Shown: piece by piece, positions 21,642 to 34,764 of the stretch
How the letters are laid out: every line of letters starts with the position of its first letter
Numbering within the stretch: position 1 is the stretch's first letter
Assembly: GCA_027943335.1 (NCBI GenBank)
Contig: BSBK01003251.1
Location: forward strand, 289,501-353,500
Length of the DNA: 64,000 nucleotides
Direction of reading: 5' to 3'
DNA from: Chamaecyparis obtusa
Lineage: Eukaryota; Streptophyta; Pinopsida; Cupressales; Cupressaceae
Translations under genes and position numbers: made by a program
The notes under the pieces: model-generated
Databases searched by the model: none
What the model was told of the DNA's origin: nothing
The model's input: only the letters and a program-made list of their open reading frames with translations

Positions 21642-24600
21642 CCCCTAGAAAGTCCTCATGACCCCTAATGTGTTGAATGGGGTCATGAGGAATTCTTAGG
21701 GGTCCTAACGCATCATAGGGAATACTAGGACCCCTAGGAAGTCCTCATGACCCCTTTCAACACATTTAAATGCTCAAGTGTGTCCTAAGAGGTTGTAGGA
21801 CCCCTTTGGAAACACTTGATGGTTCTAATGTGTCGAATGGGGTCATGAGGAGTTCTTAAGGGTCCTCACACATGATAAGACATACTAGGACCCCTAGGAA
21901 GTCGTCATGACCCATTTCGACACATTTGAATGCTCAAATGTGTCCTAAGGGGTTGTAGGACCAATTAGGACACACTTGAAGGTTCTAATGTGTCGAATGG
22001 GGTCATGAGGACTTCCTAGGGGTCCTAAAGCATGATAAGGCATACTAGGACCCCTAGGAAGTTTTCATGACCCCTTTCGACACATTAGAATTCTCAACTG
22101 TGTCCTAAGGGGTCGTAGGACCCCTTAGGACATACTTGAGGGTTATAATGTCTTGAATGGGATCATGAGGATTTTCTAACAGTCCTAATGTGTGACAAGG
22201 CATACTAGGACCCCTAGGAAGTCCTCATGACCCCTTTTGACACATTTCACTACTCACGTGTGTCCTAAGGGGTCCTACGACCCCTTAGGACACACGTGAG
22301 TAGTCAAATGTGTCAAAAGGGGTCATGAGGACTTCCTAGGGGTCATAACACATGATAAGGCATACTAGGACCCCTAGGAAGTCCTCATGACCCCTTTCAA
22401 CACCTTTGAATTCTCAAGTGTGTCCTAAGGGGTCGTAGGACCCCTTAGGACACACTTGAGGGTTCTAATGTATCGAATGGGGTCATGAGGACTTCCTAGG
22501 GGTCCTAACACGTGATAAGGTGTAATAGGACCCCTAGGAAGTCCTCATGACCCCTTTCAACATATTTGAATGCTAAAGTGTGTCCTAAGGGGTCGTAGGA
22601 CCCCTTAGGACACACTTGAGGGTTCTAATTTGTCAAAAGGGATCATGAGGAATTCCTAGGGGTCCTAACACATGATAAGGTGTACTACGACCCCTAGAAA
22701 GTCCTCATGACCCATTTTGACACATTTTAATGCTCAAGTGTGTGTTAAGGGGTCATAGGACCCCTTAGGACACACTTGAGGGTTATAATGTGTCGAATGG
22801 GGTCATGAGGACTTCCTAAAGGTCCTATCATGTGATAAGGCATACTAGGACCCCTAGGAAGTCCTCATGACCCCTTTTGACACATTTTTATGCTCAAGTG
22901 TGTCATAAGGTGTTCAAGGACCCCTTAGGACACATTTGAGCATTCTAATGTGACAAATGGGGTCATGAGGACTTCCTAGGGGTCCTAACATGTGATAAGG
23001 CATACTAGGACCCTTAGGAAGTCCTCATGACCCCTTACGACACATTTGAATACCCAAGTGTGTCCTCAGGGGTCGTAAGACTCCTAGGACCCCTAGAAAG
23101 TCCTCATGAGCCCTTTTGACACATTTGAATGCCCAAGTGTGTCAAAAGGGGTCATAAGACCCCTTAAGAAACACTTGAGGGTTCTAATCTATCGAATGGG
23201 GTCATGAGGACTTCCTAGGGGTCCTAACGAGTGATAAGGTGTACAAGGACACCTAGGAAGTTCTCATGACCCCTTTTGATACACTTGAATGCTCAAGTGT
23301 GTTTTAAAGGGTTGTAGGGCCCCTTAGGACACACTTGAGGGTTCTAATGTGTCAAATGGGATCCTGATAACTTCCTAGGGGTCCTAACACATGATAAGGC
23401 ATACTAGGACCCATAGGAAGTCCTCATCATGCCTTTCAACACATTTGAATGCTCAAGTATGTCCTAAGGGGTCATAGGACCCCTTAGGACACACCTGAGG
23501 GTTCTAATGTGTTGGAAGGTGTCATAAGGACTTCCTAGGGATCCTAACACACGATAAGGTGTACTAGGACCCCTAGGAAGTCCTCATTACCCCTTTCGAC
23601 ACATTTGAATACTCAAGTGTGTACCAAGGGGGCATACGACCCCTTAGGACACACTTGATGGTTATAATGTGTCGAATGTGGTCATGATGCCTTCCTAGGG
23701 GTCCTAATGCATGAAAAGGCATACTAGGACCCTTAGGAAGTCCTCATGACCCCTTCCGACACATTTGAATTCCCAAGTGTGTCCTAAGGGGTCGTAGGAC
23801 CCCTTAGGACACACTTTTGGTTTATAATGTGTTGAATCAGGTCAAGAGGACTTCCTAGGGGTCCTAATGCATCATAAGGCACACTAGTACCCCTAGGAAG
23901 TCCTCATGAACCCTTTCAAAAAATTTGAATGCTCAAGTGTGTCCTAAGGGGTCGCAGGACCCCTTAGGACACAATTGAGGGTTCTAATGTGCCGAATGGG
24001 ATCATGAGGATTTCCTAGGAGTCCTAACATGTGATAAGGTGTACTAAGACCATTAGGAAGTCCTCATGACCCCTTTCGACACATTTGAATTCTCAAGTGT
24101 GTCCTAAGGAGTCGTAGGACCCTTTAGGACATACTTTAGGGTTCTAATGTGTCAAAAAGGGTCATGAGGACTTCTTAGGGGTCCTAACGTGTGATAAGGC
24201 ATACAAGGACCTCTAGGAAGTCCTCATGACCCCTTTTGACACATTTTAATGCTCAACTATGTTCTAAGGAGTTGTAGGCCCCCTTAGGACACAGCTGATG
24301 GTTCTAATGTGTTGAATGGGGTCATGATGACTTCCTAGGTGTCCTAACGAGTGATAAGGCATACTAGGACCCCTAGGAAGTTCTCAAGCATACTAAGATC
24401 CCTAGGAAGTCCTCATGACCCCTTTTGACACATTTGAATGCTCAAGTGTGTCATAAGGTGTTCAAGGACCCCTTAGGACACACTTTAGCATTCTAATGTG
24501 ACAAACGGGGTCATAAGGAAATTCTAGGGGTCCTAACATGTGATAAGGCATACTAGGACCACTAGGAAGTCCTCATGACCCCTTTCAACACATTTGAATG

Positions 24601-27600
24601 TCTGAGTATGTTCTAAGGGGCCATAAGACCCCTAGGACCCCTAGGAAGTCCTCATGACCCCATTTGACACATTAGAACCCTCAAGTGTGTCTTAAGGGGT
24701 CTTACGACCCCTTAAGACACACTTGAGGGTTCTAATGTGTTGAATAGGGTCATGACGACTTCCTAGGGGTCCTAATGACCCAATTCGACACATTAGAACC
24801 CTCAAGTGTGTCTTATGGGGTCTTACAACCCCTTAAGACACACTTGAGGGTTCTAATGTGTCGAATAGGGTCATGATGACTTCCTAGGGGTCCTAACACA
24901 TGATAAGGCATACTAGGACACCTAAAAAGTTCTCATGACCCCTTTTGAAACATTTGAATGCTCAAGTGTGTCTGAGAGGGTCGTAGCACCCCTTAGGACA
25001 CACTTAAGGGTTCTAACGTGTCAAATGGGGTCCTGAGGACTTCCTAGGGGTCCTAACGCATGATAAGGCATACAAGGACCACTAGGAAGTCCTCATCACC
25101 CCTTTTGACACATTTGAATGCTCAAGTATGTCCTAAGGGGTCGTAGGACCCCTTAGGACACACCTGAGGGTTCTAATGTGTCAAAAGGGGTCATGAGGAC
25201 TTCCTAGGGATCCTAACGCACAATAAGGCATACTAGGACCCCTAGGAAGTCCTCATTACCCCTTTCGACACATTTCAATACTCAACTATGTAATAAGGGG
25301 GTGTACAACCCCTTAGGACATAGTTGAGGGTTCTGATGTGTCAATTGGGGTCATGAGAACTTCCTAGGGGTCCTAATATATGAAAAGGCATACTAGGACC
25401 CTTAGGAAGTCCTCATGACCCCTTTCATCACATTTGAATGCCCAAGTGTGTCCTAAGGGGTTGTAGGACCCCTGAGGATGCACTTGAGTGTTCTAATGTG
25501 TTGAATCAGGTCATGAGGACTTCCTAGGGGTCCTAATGAATAAGGCACACTAGTACCCCTAGGAAGTCCTCATGAACCCTTTCGACACATTTGAATGCTC
25601 AAGTGTGTCCTAAGGGGTCGTAGGACCCCTTAGGACACACTTGAGGGTTCTAATGTGCCGAATGGGGTCATGAGGACTTCCTGGGAGTCCTAACATGTGA
25701 TAAGGCATACTAGGAACACTAGGAAGTCCTCATGACCCCTTTTGACACATTTTAATGCTCAAGTGTGTCCTAAGGGGTCATAGGACCCCTTAGGACATAC
25801 TTGAGGGTTCTAATGTGTCAAAAGGGTTCATGAGGACTTCTTAGGTGTCCTAACACATGATAAGGCATATAAATACCCCTAGGAAGTCCTCATGACCCAT
25901 TTTGACACATTTTAATGCTCAAGTGTGTCCTAAGGAGTCGTAGGCCCCCTTAGGACACACTTGAGGGTTCTAATGTGTCAAATTGGGTCATGATGACTTC
26001 CTAGGGGTCCTAATGTGTGATAAGGCATACTAGGACCTCTGGGAAGTCCTCAGGCATACTAGGACCCCTAGGAAGTCCTCATGACCCCTTTTCACACTTT
26101 TGAATGCTCAAGAGTGTCCTAAGGGGTCATTGGACCCCTTAGGACACAATTAAGGATTCTATTGTGTCAAATGGGGTCATGAGGATTTCCTAGGGGCCCT
26201 AACATGTAATAAGGCATACTAGGACCCCTAGGAAGTCCTTATGACCCCTTTCGATGGATTTGAATGCTCAAGTGTGTCCTTAGAGGTCATAGGACCCCTT
26301 AGGACACACTTGAGGGTTCTAATGAGTCGAATAGGGTCATGAGGACTTCTTAGGTATCCTAGCACATCATAAGACATACCAGGACCTTTAGGAAGTCCTC
26401 ATGATCCCTTTTGACACATTTGAATACTCAAGTGTGTCCTAAGGGGTGGTAGGACCGCATATTACACACTTAAGGGTTCTAATGTGTCGCATGGGGTCAT
26501 GAGGACTTCCTAGGGGTCCTAATGCATGATAAGGTGTACTAGGACCCCTAAGAAGTCCTCATGACCCATTTTGACACATCTGAATGCTCAAGCATCTCCT
26601 TAGGGATCGTAGGACCCCTTAGGACATAATTGAGGGTTCTAATGTGTCGAATGGGGTCATGAGGACTTCCTAGGGGTCTTAACATGTGATAAGGTGTACT
26701 AGCACCCCTAGGAAGCCCTCATGACACCTTTCGACACATTTGAATACTCAAGTCTATCCTAAGAGGTCGTAGAACCCCTTAGGAAAAATTTGAGGGTTCT
26801 AATGTGTTGAGACAGGTCATGAGGACTTCCTAGGGTTGGTAACGCATGATAAGGCATACTAGGACCCCTAGAAAGTAATTATGACCCCTTTCGATAGATT
26901 TTAATTCACAAGTGTGTCCTACAGGGTCATAGGACCCCTTAGGACATGCTCAAGGGTTCTAATATGTTGAATGGGGTCATGAGGACTTCCTAGGTGTTCT
27001 AACACATGATAAGGTGTATTAGAACCCCTACGAAGTCCTCATGATGCCTTCCGATGCATTTGAATGCTCAAGTGTGTCGTAGTGGTCATGAGGACTTCCT
27101 AGGGGTCCTAATGCATGATACAACATACTAGGACCCCTAGGATGTCCTCATGACCCCTTTTGACACATTTGAATGCTCAAGTGTGTTCTAAGGGGTCATA
27201 GGACCTCTTAGGACAGACTTGAGGGTTCTAATGTCTCAAATGGGGTCATGAAGAATTCGTAGGGGTCCTAACATGTGATAACACCTACGAGGACCCCTAG
27301 GAAGTCCTCATGACCCCTTTCAACACATTTGAATGCTCAATTGTGTCTTAAGGGATCGTAGGAACCCCTAGGAAACACTTGAGGGTTCTAATGTGTCGAA
27401 TGGGGTCATGAGGACTTCCTAGGGGTCCTAATGTGTGATAACGTGTACTAGGACCCCTAGGAAGTCCTCATGACCCCTTTCAACACATTTTAATGCTCAA
27501 GTGTGTCCTAAGGGCTTGTTGGACCCCTTAGGACACACTTGGGGATTCTGATGTGTCGAATGGGGTCCTGAGGACTTCCTAGAGGTCCTAACGTATGATA

Positions 27601-30600
27601 AGGTTTACTAGGACCCCTTGGAAGATCTCATGACCCCTATTAACACATTTGAATGATCAAGTGTTTCCTAAGGGGTCTTAGGACCTCTTAGGACACACTA
27701 AATGGTTCTAATGTGTCGAATGGGGTCACGAAAACTTCATAGAGGTTATAACACATGATAAGGCATACTAGGACCCCTTGGAAGTCCTCATGACCCCTTT
27801 GGACACATTTGAATGCTCAAGTGTGTTCTAAGGGGTCGTAGGGATCCTTAGGAAACACTTGAGGGGTCTAATGTGTCAAATGGGGTCATGAGGACTTCCT
27901 AGGGGTCCTAACACATGATAAAGCATATTGGAACACCTACGAAGTCCTCATGACCCCTTTCAACATATCAGAATGCTCAACTATGTCCCAAGGGGTCATA
28001 GGACCCCTTAGGACACACTTAAGGGTTATAATGTGTCGAATGGGGTCATGAGGACTTCCTAGGGGTCCTAACACATGATAAGTCATACTAGGACACCTAG
28101 GAAGTCCTCATGACCTCTTTTGACACATTTGAATGGGCAAGTGTGTCCTAAGGGGTCGTAGGACCCCTTAAGACACACTTGATGGTTCTAATGGATTGAA
28201 TGGGGTCATGACAACTTCCTAGGTGTCCTAACATGTGATAAGGAATACTAGGACCCCTAGGAAGTCCTCATGACCCCTTTTGACACATTTGAATGCTAAA
28301 GTGTACTACCCCTTAGGACACATTTGAATGCTCAAGTGTGTCCTAAGGGGTCATAGGACCCCTTAGGACACACTTGAGGGTTCTAATCTGTCGAATGGGG
28401 TCATCAGGATTTCCTAAGGGTCTTAACATGTGATAAGGAATACTAGGGCCCGTAGGAATTTCCCATGACCCCTTTTGACACATTTGAATGCTCAAGTGTG
28501 TCCTCATGGGTCATAGGACCCCTTAGGACACACTTGAGGATTCTAATGTGTCGAATGGGGTAATGAGGACTTCCTAGGGGTCCTAACATGTGATAAGGCT
28601 TACTAAAACCCCTAGGAAGTCCTCATGACCCTTTTTGACATATTTGAATGCTCAAGTGTGTCCTAAGGGGTCCTATGACCCATGAGGATAGACTTGAGCA
28701 TTCAAATGTGTCGAAAAGGGTCATGAGGACTTCCTAGGTGTCCTAGTATGCCTTATCACAAGTTAGGACCCTTAGCAAGTCCGCATGACCCCATTCAACA
28801 CATTAGAACCCTCAAGTGTGTTGTAAGGGGTCCTATGACCCCTTAAGACACACTTAAGCATTCAAATGTGTCCCAAGAAGTTGTACACTTGAGCATTCAA
28901 ATGTGTCAAAAGGGGTCATGAGGACTTCCTAGGGGTCCTAGTACACCTTATTGCGCATTAGGGGTCATGTGGTAGGACCCCTAGGAAGCCCTCATGACCC
29001 CTTTCAACACATTTGAATGCTCATGTGTGTCCTAAGGGGTTGTAGGAACCCTTAGGACACACTTGAGGGTTCTAAAGTGTCTAATGGGGTCACGAGGCCT
29101 TCCTAGGAGTTCTAACATGTGATAAGGCATAATTGGACCCCTAGGAATTCCTCATGACATATTTCAACACATTTGAATGCTCAAGTGTGTCCTAGAAGTG
29201 ATGAGGACTTCCTTGGGGTCCTACCACATGATAATGCATACGAGGACCCCTAGGAAGTCTTCATGACCCCTTTTGATAGATTTGAATCCTCAAGTGTGTC
29301 CTAAGGGGTTGTAGAACCCCTTGGGACACACTTAAGAGTTCTAATATGTCGAATGGTGTCATGAGAACTTCCTAGGGGTCCTAATAGGTGATAAGGGGTA
29401 CTAGGACCCCTATGAAGTCCTCATGACCCCTTTCAAGCCATTTTAATGCTCAAGTGTGTCCTAAGGGGTCATAGGGGTCCTAACACATGATAAGGTGTAC
29501 TACAACCCCTAGAAAATCCTCATGACCCCTTTCGACACATTTGAATGCTCAAGTGTGTCCTAGGGGGTTGTAGGACTGCTTAGGACACATTTGAGGGTTC
29601 TAATGTGTTGAATGGGGTCTTGAGGACTTCCTAGATGTCCTAACACGTGATAAGGTGTAAAAGGACCCCTAGGAAGTCCTCATGACCCCTTTCAACACAT
29701 TTGAATGCTTAGGTGTGTCCTAAGGGGTCATAGGACCCCTTAGGATATACTTTAGTGTTCCAATGTGTTGAATGGGGTCATGAGGACTTCTTAGGGGTTT
29801 TAAAACATTATAAGGTGTACTAGGACCCCTAGGAAGTCCTCATGACCCCTTTCAACACATTTGAATGATCAAGTGTGTCCTAAGGGGTCGTAGGACCCCT
29901 TAGGACACACTTGAGGGTTATAATGTGTTGAATGGGGTCATCAGGACTTTCTAGGGGTCCTTGTACACCTTATCACACTTTAAGACCCCTAGGAAGTCAT
30001 CATGACCTCTTTCGACACATTTGAATGCTCAAGTGTTTCCTAAGGGTTCGTAGGACCCCTTAGGCCAAACTTGAGGGTTCTAATGTGTTGAACGGGGTCA
30101 TGAAGACTTCCTAGGGGTCCTAACATGTGATAAGGTTTACAAAGACCCCTAGGAAGTCCTTATGACCTCTTTCAACATATTTGAATGCTCAAGTGTATCC
30201 TAAGGGGTCGTAGGACACCTTAGGACATAGTTAAGGGTTCTAGTGTGTCGAATGGGGTCATGAGGACTTCCTAGGGGTCATAACACATGATAAGGCATAC
30301 TAGGACCATTGCAAAGTTCTCATGACCCCTTTAAACACATTTGAATACTCGATTATGTCCTAAGGGGTTGTAGGACCCCTTAGAACACACTTGAGGCTTC
30401 TAATGTGTTGAATTGGGTTATGAGGAGTTCCTAGGTGTCCTAACACATGATAAGGCATACTAGGACTCCTATGAAGTCCTCATGACCCCTTTCAACACAT
30501 TTGAATGGTCAAGTGTGTCCTAAAGGGTTGTAGGATTCCTTAGGACACATTTGAATGCTCAAGTGTTTCCTAAGGGGCCGTAGGACCCCTTAGGACACAC

Positions 30601-31045
30601 TTGAGGGTTCTAATGTGTGAAATGGGGTCATGAGGACTTCCTAGGGGTCCTAACATGTGATAAGGTATATTAGGACCCCTAAAAAGTCCTCATGACCCCT
30701 TTTGGTACATTTGAATGCTCAAGTGTGTCCTAGGGGTTCGTAGGATCCCTTAGGACACACTTTTGGGTTCTAATGTGTTGAATGGGGTCATGGAGACTTC
30801 CTAGGTGTCCTAACACATCATAAGGCATACTAGGACCCCTAAGAAGTCCTCATGACCCTTTTTGACACATTTGAATGCTCAAGTGTGTCCTAAGGGGTCG
30901 TAGGACCCCTTAGGAAACACTTGAGGGTTATAATGTGTCGAATGGGGTCATGAGGACTTCCTAAAGGTCCTAATGTGTGATAAGGCATACTAGGACCCCT
31001 AGGAAGTCCTCACGACCCCTTCCAACACATTTGAATGCTCAAGTG
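21642..31045. repeat. 160-bp palindromic satellite, array segment A
   Basis: Tandem units of 160 bp: the phrase AGTCCTCATGACCCC recurs at 22381, 22541, 22701, 22861 and 23021. Each unit is an imperfect inverted repeat: GGACCCCTAGGAAGTCC pairs with GGACTTCCTAGGGGTCC at the far side, TCATGACCCC with GGGGTCATGA, and CAAGTGTGTCCTAAGGGGTC with GACCCCTTAGGACACACTTG around a 4-base centre. A linker of the type TAACGTGTGATAAGGCATAC separates hairpins. About 58 units, many with substitutions, some truncated, some with inverted linkers. It shows a 1.67-kb higher-order period between about 23.5 and 26.1 kb. No ORF of note. Confidence 0.95.
31041..31045. repeat. Target-site duplication, left copy (AAGTG)
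   Basis: AAGTG precedes the TG of the insertion and recurs at 34765-34769. Removing the insert restores the satellite phrase CTCAAGTGTGTCCTAAG. Confidence 0.9.
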
Positions 31046-34000
31046 TGTAATGACCACCCTAGCATCTTCTTATGTTGGACTAATAGGATTATTACTTTGA
31101 GACTTTGGATTTTATGATGGACTATGTTTATTATTTAGTTAGCATTTTATGAGACATTTGAGCATATACATTTGTTTACTGCAGTTTATTTGGAAATATT
31201 AAATGAGTTATAATTTTAATGATGAATGGCTAGAAACGAACTATCAATAAAATGTTTTACATTCATTTGTGCTATGATGTTTATATTATGATCTAACCCT
31301 ACTGACCCTATTATGGTTTGATGTTCACTGGTTGATGTGAGTGTAGGATGACGAGGTGCTGTTGTAGTTACTCCTATGGGAGGTCCACATGATGTCACAC
31401 TGTCCATCCTTGTTTGCCACTATCTATTTATAGTTATATATTTATATATGCATATCAGTTGGTGATGCAGGATGCAGGTATCAGGCATCATCTTGACCTC
31501 GCTACACAGGTCTTAGTATTCCTTCAAAATCCTCAAACTATTGATGTATGGAGATTTAACCAAGATACTCTCAAGGTTACCCATGGACTTAGAATTTTGT
31601 TTAGGAAGTTATCCTAGTTGGAAAAGTAGAATCCAATTTATGTTATGGACTTGATTTGATGTTGGTATGAGTTTCTGTTATGAGTTAGAATTAATCCATT
31701 TTATATGTATAATAATTATGTTATAAATATTATATAATTATTTGTATGTTATATAGGTATGTGTATATGTGGGTGCACACGCATATACCCATGCTTATAT
31801 AAATAATAATAATTGTATGCTCTCATTAATTGTGTAAATATTATGTTATTTATAATAAGTAAATAAAGTGAGTTAAATAAAGTATATTTAATGAATTTAT
31901 TTAAATAAAAAGTAAAAATAATAATAATAAAAGGAAAATACTTTTTTTTATTAAAATTAGCTATTTAGGAGGGAGTTGAACTCAAGACCTCCTAGAAGTT
32001 AGGCTACTTGTTTTCCTATTGTGCTATGTGTTTTTTTCTTGAAAGGTATTTGTCTATTATTCTTGTTATGGTCTTACTTGAAGGATATTTTAATTAAATT
32101 TATTAAAACCTTGATTAAGTCCTTACGTGAAATGTTTGGTTGCCCCTCCAACCAACTATGGAAGTTGGAGAAGTTGCTTCTCATAAAGAAACTCCTCTAA
32201 CCACATAGTTGGAGGACAAATAATTAAAGATTTTTGGTGTGAGGGGGATGATAATTTTGGATGATGATTTTGAAGGATTGATTCTCATTTGAGTTGTCTA
32301 TAATTGATTTCTTCAAAAATTTCTATTGAAATTTTATGTGAGTTGAGAGTCTCTGGTTTGTGAAGTCAAGTGTGTGAGGATTGTTTGGAGGAAGATTTCC
32401 AGAAGGGGATCTACTCAAGGATTGAAGTTTCACAAAGATTCCCCAGCCGAGGGAAGCGGATTCTCTACAGGACCAAAGGTAGCGTCTAAACTGGGAAGAA
32501 TCTCCACTCTTCCTCTATTGTGTATGAATTTTTTTGTATATGATATGATATTAAATTATAATATGATTGTTTTACTATGTATCTGAGATGTTATGTAAAT
32601 GTTTTATGCTCTGTGTATTCTACTGTATTTTCGGGAAGTAAATTATGTATGATTATATAGTTTTTATTTACTTTGTATTTCAAAAATCTTCCTGGGAAGT
32701 TAGGAATACTTGTGGTCATGTGGGAGGATGTGTTTATCTAGTATTGAATTAAATAGGTAAGTCTAGGAAGAAACAGGATGGGTCATGAAGGTGTAGGATT
32801 GAGATATAGTCCTTTTTCCCTACTCTTTTCCACTTGTAGGCTTCTTTGTGAATGGTTTCTTTTATTTTATTTATTCTAAGGCTTAGGTAATGTTGATTAT
32901 GTGCTATGAATGTGGTGCTAAGGTCCCTACATCAGGTTGACCTTAGGTAACCTTTCCCAGGAACTCTCCATGCCTAACGAAACTAGTTTTTAGTGTCTTC
33001 AGGAAGGTTAAAATTTATTTCCGTGAAAGTATTATGCAGTGTCATACGACATTGTGTTCATACTCGTACGACACTTGGTCAAGTGTCATATGGGAATGCA
33101 TACAAATTTTTATGGGTTAAAAATCATTTTTAAGTATTTTCGGGGAGATTTAAATGTAATTTTTGTGTAAGTGTTTTACAGTCTGCAGAAAGTGTGTAGG
33201 ATTTATACAAATATAACATTTAAGTATAAGTCATGGTACTTTAATTTCTTATACTTTAATTTATATTTGTATAAAGGAATTAGGTACCTTTTGGGATGAT
33301 TGAGATAGGTTCCAGCCTCGTAGGAGTTAAGATACAACTTCTAATTTTGAGATTTCTTAAAAATTCAGACAGCCAAATTTCAGCCACATGAGATTTCTTT
33401 AGACTTTTGAAATAAGCTATGAAATGTTGTGTAAATGCATATGGGAAGTTGAATGTTGTTTAATGAATTTCTATACATGGTTTTGATTTTAAGCATTTTT
33501 TCATACTTGGGTTTTGGTAGAGTCCATAATATAAGGTCAAAACTTGTTCAGGTGGCCTGAGTGCATCAGAGGGTTCCCTAGACCTAAGAGATGGATCATT
33601 TTGAGATTACTTGAGGTTTTCATGGTTTGTGTGTGTGTGGGGTAAGGGAATAGAAACCTTAAGTGAGTGGCTCACCATAGGTGTTGGAACCCTAAAGTGG
33701 TTTCTAGATGATCCTATGGGTGGGTTTGTAAACAGTGATAACCTTAAAAATTAACCTAGGAAGGGGGGATTCAAAAGATAATGAAAGAGAATATAATAAT
33801 GGTCACAAAGACCTGATTGGAGTAGTGGGACCAAGGATAACTACCAGGATGGATCCCTATTTATAAAGGGGGGACCATGGTTACATGGTTGCTAGGAATG
33901 ATCCCAATATATAAGTTGTGTGATGACACTCACTTAGGTGGTATCCTAGAACCTTGACCTCTATGTTATAGTATGCTGATATTTTATGTTTTCTTTTTTA

Positions 34001-34764
34001 GCCTTGGATTTCTTTATCTTTTGAGCCTTAGACTGCTTAGGGCCTTGTGAGTATCTTGGTTCTATCTCCTAGCACAAAGGGTAGAACTTCACCAGTTTCA
34101 CATGGTTGGGTGGAAAAAATCTTTCGAGGTCCTGTTCGTGGCTCGTGACTTGGATATGTTCAATTCTATGAAGAATTTTATATTGTATCATTTTTACTAA
34201 AAATAAAGATGTAAAGATATGTTGTAATGCCTTTGGGCCATGCATGTACTTGTTATTGTAACGAGAGTTATTATCAAAAAGATGTAATTGAAAAGAAAAG
34301 CAATGTAATTGGGAGGGATAGTTCTAGGCTTGATTTCAAGGGTTATTATATGAAGGATCAAAGTTGGAAATATATAATGTAATGTTGAATGATCTTTTCT
34401 ATCTCTCCTTTGTTGCAATGAAAGAAAATGTTTACTATGTTAAGATGTAATTTGTAAGGAGTAGTTATTCAATGTGTAGGAAGGAGAAATGAAATTAGTA
34501 TATAAAGTAAGAAATAGAATTGCAAGTGAAATGTTATTTTCTTACCCTATCTCTTAGTCCTAAAATATGAAAGTAAAGAAAGGAAATGAAATTCAATTTG
34601 GATAAGTAATGTAAAGATGTTAGCAAATGAATTCATTAAGGGAACCTTAACCAATATAAATGTGAGGTAGTAGTAATGTAATGTTAGAAGAAAAAAAAAT
34701 TGTTAGTTGCTATTTTTGGTCATAAGACCTGATTCCTTATGGGTTCCCTGGTGGGGACATTACA
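31046..34764. mobile_element. 3.7-kb TG...CA insertion in the satellite (solo LTR or non-coding LTR element)
   Basis: The insert starts TGTAATGACCACC and ends GGTGGGGACATTACA, giving an inverted terminal match TGTAATG/CATTACA, and is flanked by a perfect 5-bp duplication AAGTG. That is the signature of LTR-retrotransposon integration. No gag or pol is seen and I find no second internal copy of the ends, so a very long solo LTR or a large non-coding derivative are both possible. It contains a tRNA-like promoter relic near 31972-32026 and TCATACGAC-type motifs at 33041-33090 that resemble those in the leader of the gypsy element at 50806. Short frames inside (31216-31617, 32374-32586, 34197-34418) have no coding character. 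Confidence 0.8.
31972..32026 (-). other. tRNA-like / SINE-like internal promoter relic
   Basis: On the minus strand TAGCACAATAG (32016-32026) fits the A-box consensus TRGYNNARNNG fully, and AGTTCAACTCC (31972-31982) fits the B box at 9 of 11 positions, with tRNA-like spacing. A full cloverleaf is not convincing, so this is called a relic rather than a tRNA gene. Confidence 0.35.

Noticed and set aside
21642..31045. Regular palindromic repeats resembling a CRISPR array
   Set aside because: Units are head-to-tail 160-bp satellite monomers with homologous linkers, not short identical repeats with unique spacers, and the setting is a plant nuclear genome.
31960..32030. A functional tRNA gene
   Set aside because: A and B boxes are present but the acceptor and anticodon stems do not form a convincing cloverleaf and the B box has two mismatches.
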